From contig NZ_CDDH01000111.1 of NCBI RefSeq assembly GCF_000819725.1, positions 1 through 46,426 of the forward strand: a stretch of DNA of 46,426 nucleotides, in the 5' to 3' direction. Every line of letters starts with the position of its first letter. The first letter of the stretch is position 1. The notes under the pieces are model-generated. The model was not told the DNA's origin. It made no database searches and saw nothing but the letters and a program-made list of their open reading frames with translations. This document shows, piece by piece, positions 43,820 to 46,426 of the stretch. Both the position numbers and the translations under genes were made by a program. The DNA is from Aeromonas australiensis. Its GTDB lineage: Bacteria > Pseudomonadota > Gammaproteobacteria > Enterobacterales > Aeromonadaceae.

Positions 43820-43945
43820 CGGCTGGAACACTACAACACCCAGCGGCCACATCAGGGCAGGATGATGGAGGGTCAGACCCCCTACCGCATGTTCAAGAAG
43901 GGTCTGAAATTGATACCGAAGGAAGTGCGCACTAAAGTAGCGTAA
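43820..43945 (+). pseudogene. IS481/IS3-type integrase, C-terminal fragment
   Basis: A 41-codon frame, RLEHYNTQRPHQGRMMEGQT then PYRMFKKGLKLIPKEVRTKV. The YNxxRPHQG motif marks the C-terminal end of rve integrases of the IS481 and IS3 families. No other part of the element is present. A short hairpin, GACACCGG-TTTGAGG-CCGGTGTC, follows at 43950-43972 and could be the old element end or a terminator. Confidence 0.7.
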
Positions 43946-43949
43946 ACAA

Positions 43950-43972
43950 GACACCGGTTTGAGGCCGGTGTC
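43950..43972 (+). terminator. Hairpin after the integrase fragment
   Basis: GACACCGG-TTTGAGG-CCGGTGTC, an 8-bp stem with no following T-run. It may be an element end or a weak terminator shared with the minus-strand gene ending at 43996. Confidence 0.4.
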
Positions 43973-43995
43973 AGGTGATAACTAGATCTGTACAG

Positions 43996-44229
43996 TTAGG
44001 CACTGCCTTTCTTAACCCTGGCTGGTTTGCCTTGGGTTTCCATCAGTTCAGCGAATTTCTTCCAAGTAAGGCGATGCTTGTTTACTGAATTCCCTACAGG
44101 GAGCCACTCTATATTTCCTTTGCTGATAAGAAGTGTGCCGAGTTTCGCACCGTCGGCTTTTACTTCAACTTCAACGTCCTTGTGAAGAACAATTTTTTCA
44201 TTCAGATTTAGGAATACTTCGTGAGCCAT
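43996..44229 (-). CDS. Small protein of unknown function
   Basis: 77 residues, starting MAHEVFLNLNEKIVLHKDVE, with a beta-rich first half and a basic C-terminus (KPARVKKGSA). The middle GTLLISKGNIEWLPVGNSVN and HRLTWKKFAELMETQG resembles short conserved hypothetical proteins seen across gammaproteobacteria. I cannot name a function. ATG at 44229 follows GAGGTTTCA. No membrane segment is seen. It stands alone beside the relics of the island border. Confidence 0.7.
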   Translation of the reverse strand: MAHEVFLNLNEKIVLHKDVEVEVKADGAKLGTLLISKGNIEWLPVGNSVNKHRLTWKKFAELMETQGKPARVKKGSA

Positions 44230-44314
44230 TGAAACCTCGATCTTGTTGTACCTAACACCCGCGTAATAGATGCTAGCTTGCGAACATCCTAGCTAGTGCG
44301 ATTATTAACTCTTT

Positions 44315-45046
44315 TTAGTTAATTCCAAAATAAAACTCTCTAGCACATTTTATTGTTTTTTCATTTAGCTCTTCCACCTCGTCACTCGTTGCTAAACAAA
44401 CTGCCTCATTGATATTTTCACCACCAATAAGAAATATTTTTGGTGTTACAGCCATAGTTAAAGTTTCACCATAGCAGTCTGCAGAAATGAAGTTTCTCAA
44501 ACTAGACTTTACGACCTGCCATTTATATTTTCTATAGACATGTTCATTACTGATCAACAATTCCTTTATATCAATTGTGGCCTTGAATCGACCAGCAATT
44601 TTCCCTCCTGATCTTACTGGCACTTTTCCCCATGACTCAACTAACTCCTCAACTTCTCGATCCAAGCTGCCACATTGGAGGTTCTTAAAGAGGTCATAAT
44701 CTTCAACCTCATTCTTCGAGAAGTGATAGCGCAAATACCATAGCAAATGATACTCAGAAATAGCTTTATGGTCACAAATGCTCTCGGCGTTTTCGATTCG
44801 CCTGACTTGAGCTAGAAACCTCCTCTCAATGGGATGACTAATATGTTTTTCGCACTCTTCTGACCAAGCTCGACGCCCCATAAAACATTGATCCATAGAG
44901 TCAGTAAAGCGAGATTGCTTATCTGATTTAGATGTGATCTGTATTTGATCGCTCACGGCAAACTTCTTGAGGATTGCCTGCATGTGGTAATGCTGGCGTT
45001 TCGTGATGTTATATGGATTATTCTCTGATGTTTGTTCAAACGACAC
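44315..45046 (-). CDS. Unknown protein, DUF4238-like
   Basis: 243 residues, soluble and charged. The N-terminal NITKRQHYHMQAILKKFAV resembles the KRQHYVPQ-type start of DUF4238 proteins, whose function is unknown. Further features are ISEYHLLWYLRYHFSKNE, and a C-terminal beta-rich part with MAVTPKIFLIGGENINEAVC, like the 'management of value' end of that family. GTG at 45046 has AAGGA upstream and is the likely start. It is AT-rich against the backbone and may have come in by transfer. The family call is tentative. Confidence 0.65.
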   Translation of the reverse strand: MSFEQTSENNPYNITKRQHYHMQAILKKFAVSDQIQITSKSDKQSRFTDSMDQCFMGRRAWSEECEKHISHPIERRFLAQVRRIENAESICDHKAISEYHLLWYLRYHFSKNEVEDYDLFKNLQCGSLDREVEELVESWGKVPVRSGGKIAGRFKATIDIKELLISNEHVYRKYKWQVVKSSLRNFISADCYGETLTMAVTPKIFLIGGENINEAVCLATSDEVEELNEKTIKCAREFYFGIN

Positions 45047-45710
45047 TGGTGATTCCTTGCACTAGCTTAAGAGAGTTAACAGTGATTAGATGGAAAGCGG
45101 TACTCATCCAATATCAGAGCCTTCCGTATAACTCCGCGTCATCTTCATAACCACCTAAAAAAATCATTTTAAATCATGACATTAGCAAACAGTCACTGGT
45201 GTCAGACCATATACGCTTCTATCCGCTGTGGCATCACAGTGCTGGCGCCAGAGCCGAATTACACCCAAGCTACCGCCCGACAGCCTCCAGTTTGCTGCCT
45301 TTGACCCATGTGGTATCTCTGATCTGGTTCATAGGCGACTCCAAAGAGACCATATCCAGACTACTATCCTAGCGAGCGTGAGAGGCAAGAAAAAGAGAAA
45401 GGTGGGCGTTTCCCAAGCCAGATCAAGAAATTACCCCATCTTGGGTGCGTATCAGCAGCTCGCATCACCCTCTTGCATCAAGATGGAGAATCAAAGCGGG
45501 AGGCATCCGAAGCAATTACTCCAAACGGATCCTGATGAACAGAGCTCGTACTCCCTCCCCTGCCCAGAGAAACCACAGCCTGCCACCCTATGTGGACGCG
45601 ATAGATGGCGCTCTGCCGTTCGACTCGGGCACTCATCACGACAACGTTGGCAACATGGCCTCCATCCCCTGCACCAACAGCAAAATTTTCTCGCAAACAA
45701 TTGGAAAATG
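45047..45710. other. No gene recognised
   Basis: About 660 bases. Open frames exist on both strands (a plus-strand frame from 45445 ends directly at the terminator), but none has a ribosome-binding site, a hydrophobic pattern or a motif that I recognise. It could hold a decayed gene or a small RNA. Confidence 0.4.
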
Positions 45711-45734
45711 AAAAGACGCCCTCGGGCGTCTTTT
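45711..45734. terminator. Bidirectional terminator
   Basis: AAAAGACGCCC-TC-GGGCGTCTTTT, flanked by T-rich sequence on both sides. It ends the stefin-like gene on the minus strand. Confidence 0.85.
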
Positions 45735-45800
45735 CTATTGCTAGTTGTTAGAGCCAACTGGTTAGGAGATCTCCCCCTCCCCGCCTTGCCCGCAACCCGA

Positions 45801-46073
45801 TCAGATCGGGGTGATGGAGGTGATATGGGCCGAGCCATCCAGAGACTGGAAGATCTGCACCACGGCTTCGCCATGGATCGGCTGGGCGAGCGGCACAGTG
45901 CTCTTGCACTTGAAGCGGTAGTTGGTGCCAGCCACCACTTGAGTGGAGACTTCAAAGGGTACATATTGCACCCCGACAAATCCTTTCAGCGCCTGATCAA
46001 ATACCGCCTGATCTTCGGCGGTCAGCTTGTGATATGCGGTCCATCCACCCACCAACACTGCTTGTTCTGACAT
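45801..46073 (-). CDS. Stefin-like (cystatin family) protein
   Basis: A 90-residue protein without a signal peptide. Three landmarks of stefin-type cysteine-protease inhibitors appear in order: an N-terminal Gly pair (LVGGW), the first hairpin motif QVVAG within VSTQVVAGTNYRFK, and a C-terminal VVQIFQSLDG that matches the LRVFQSL strand of human stefin B. Helix-like TAEDQAVFDQALKGF lies between the first two, as in the cystatin fold. A role as a cytosolic inhibitor of papain-like proteases is inferred. ATG at 46073 has GGAGAG upstream; the longer frame to 46244 is unsupported. Confidence 0.8.
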   Translation of the reverse strand: MSEQAVLVGGWTAYHKLTAEDQAVFDQALKGFVGVQYVPFEVSTQVVAGTNYRFKCKSTVPLAQPIHGEAVVQIFQSLDGSAHITSITPI

Positions 46074-46303
46074 ATCAAACTCTCCGTGCTCTATGGTCCC
46101 GACTCGTTTGGCCGTTCGGGCTGCGCCCCGTTGATTCAAGTGGTTTCCGGTCTCCACCGGGGTGTCATCACTGCCGGTTGGCGCGATAACTATGGACCTG
46201 TTTGTGCAGCTATCTGTAACTGGATCAGCCCTCCCCCCAGCCACGAGCCGCTGTTGACAGCAGGCTCAATTGGCATAAGAGAGCCTAGTGCGGGATGGCA
46301 AAA

Positions 46304-46331
46304 ATGCCCCTGTCACATATGACAGGGGCAA
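46304..46331 (-). terminator. Terminator, minus strand
   Basis: TGCCCCTGTCA-CATA-TGACAGGGGCA, followed on the minus strand by TTTTTGCC. It probably ends a gene beyond the right edge. 46074-46303 holds the stefin-like gene's upstream region and no gene that I can see. Confidence 0.75.
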
Positions 46332-46383
46332 GGTGGCGAAAAAGCTGTTCGAAAAAAGAAGATGTGTAGCGCAAACGATTGAG

Positions 46384-46410
46384 AAAAGAAAAGACGCCTC
46401 AAGGGCGTCT
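46384..46410 (-). terminator. Second terminator in tandem, minus strand
   Basis: AGACGCC-TCAAG-GGCGTCT followed on the minus strand by TTTTCTTTTC. It is next to the preceding terminator, as a tandem pair. Confidence 0.7.
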
Positions 46411-46426
46411 CAGACTGCTGACAAAC

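Noticed and set aside
46074..46244. N-terminal extension of the stefin-like protein to 46244
   Set aside because: The extension is unlike any cystatin; the internal ATG at 46073 has a good ribosome-binding site.
1..46426. CRISPR arrays, tRNA and rRNA genes
   Set aside because: No spaced direct-repeat array or cloverleaf or rRNA-like sequence was noticed on reading both strands; no covariance search was possible.

Overview
The window is bacterial chromosome from a gammaproteobacterium, most likely Aeromonas or a close relative. The basis is gene order and protein resemblance recalled from memory: tig-clpP-clpX-lon-hupB-ppiD, lolC-lolD-lolE next to a PilZ gene and mfd, and a VC_2705-type symporter. 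No database search was possible. Sampled backbone lines look about 58-65% G+C. The stretch at about 36.8-40.2 kb looks nearer 35-40%.

Layout. 1-633 is debris: a piece of a REP-associated (Y1) transposase, a piece of a P2-type portal gene with a stop codon, and two copies of a TGGGTGTCC repeat. 634-6045 (minus strand) carries an enoyl-CoA hydratase-family gene, a DEDDh exonuclease, a cNMP/CBS/DUF294 protein and a two-subunit sodium:solute symporter. The symporter, regulator and exonuclease lie in one transcription order and look like an acetate or short-acid uptake unit with its regulator. 6274-7866 is ybiT. 8052-16490 (minus strand) is the cytosolic and periplasmic proteostasis block tig, clpP, clpX, lon, hupB, ppiD, with a sigma-32-like promoter before lon. 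16932-18049 is a yccF-like gene and yfbR. 18148-21420 (minus) is lolCDE, which extracts lipoproteins from the inner membrane. It is divergent from a PilZ gene and mfd (21497-25581). Then come fbp, oppA, a DMT exporter, ytfK, sixA, a cytosolic M16 protease, tpm and a leucine-rich-repeat protein kinase.

Between the M16 gene and tpm (33861-34068) lies a promoter with an FNR box centred exactly at -41.5, a transcript of about 160 nt without a convincing ORF, and a strong terminator. This looks like an FNR-activated small RNA of the FnrS type and is the strongest non-coding find.

36.8-43.9 kb looks like an inserted island. It holds uppP, an AI-2E-family permease and a two-domain universal stress protein in one operon, a small membrane-anchored unknown, and two overlapping CNNM/CBS (hemolysin/CorC-like) membrane genes. 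It is bordered by the TGGGTGTCC repeat, a near-identical 17-bp direct repeat and relics of two insertion sequences. The gene content points to envelope and stress functions, but the joint role is inference.

43.99-46.43 kb holds a 77-residue unknown, a DUF4238-like unknown, about 750 bases with no recognisable gene, and a small stefin-like (cystatin) protein with a clear QVVAG motif, which is unusual for bacteria.
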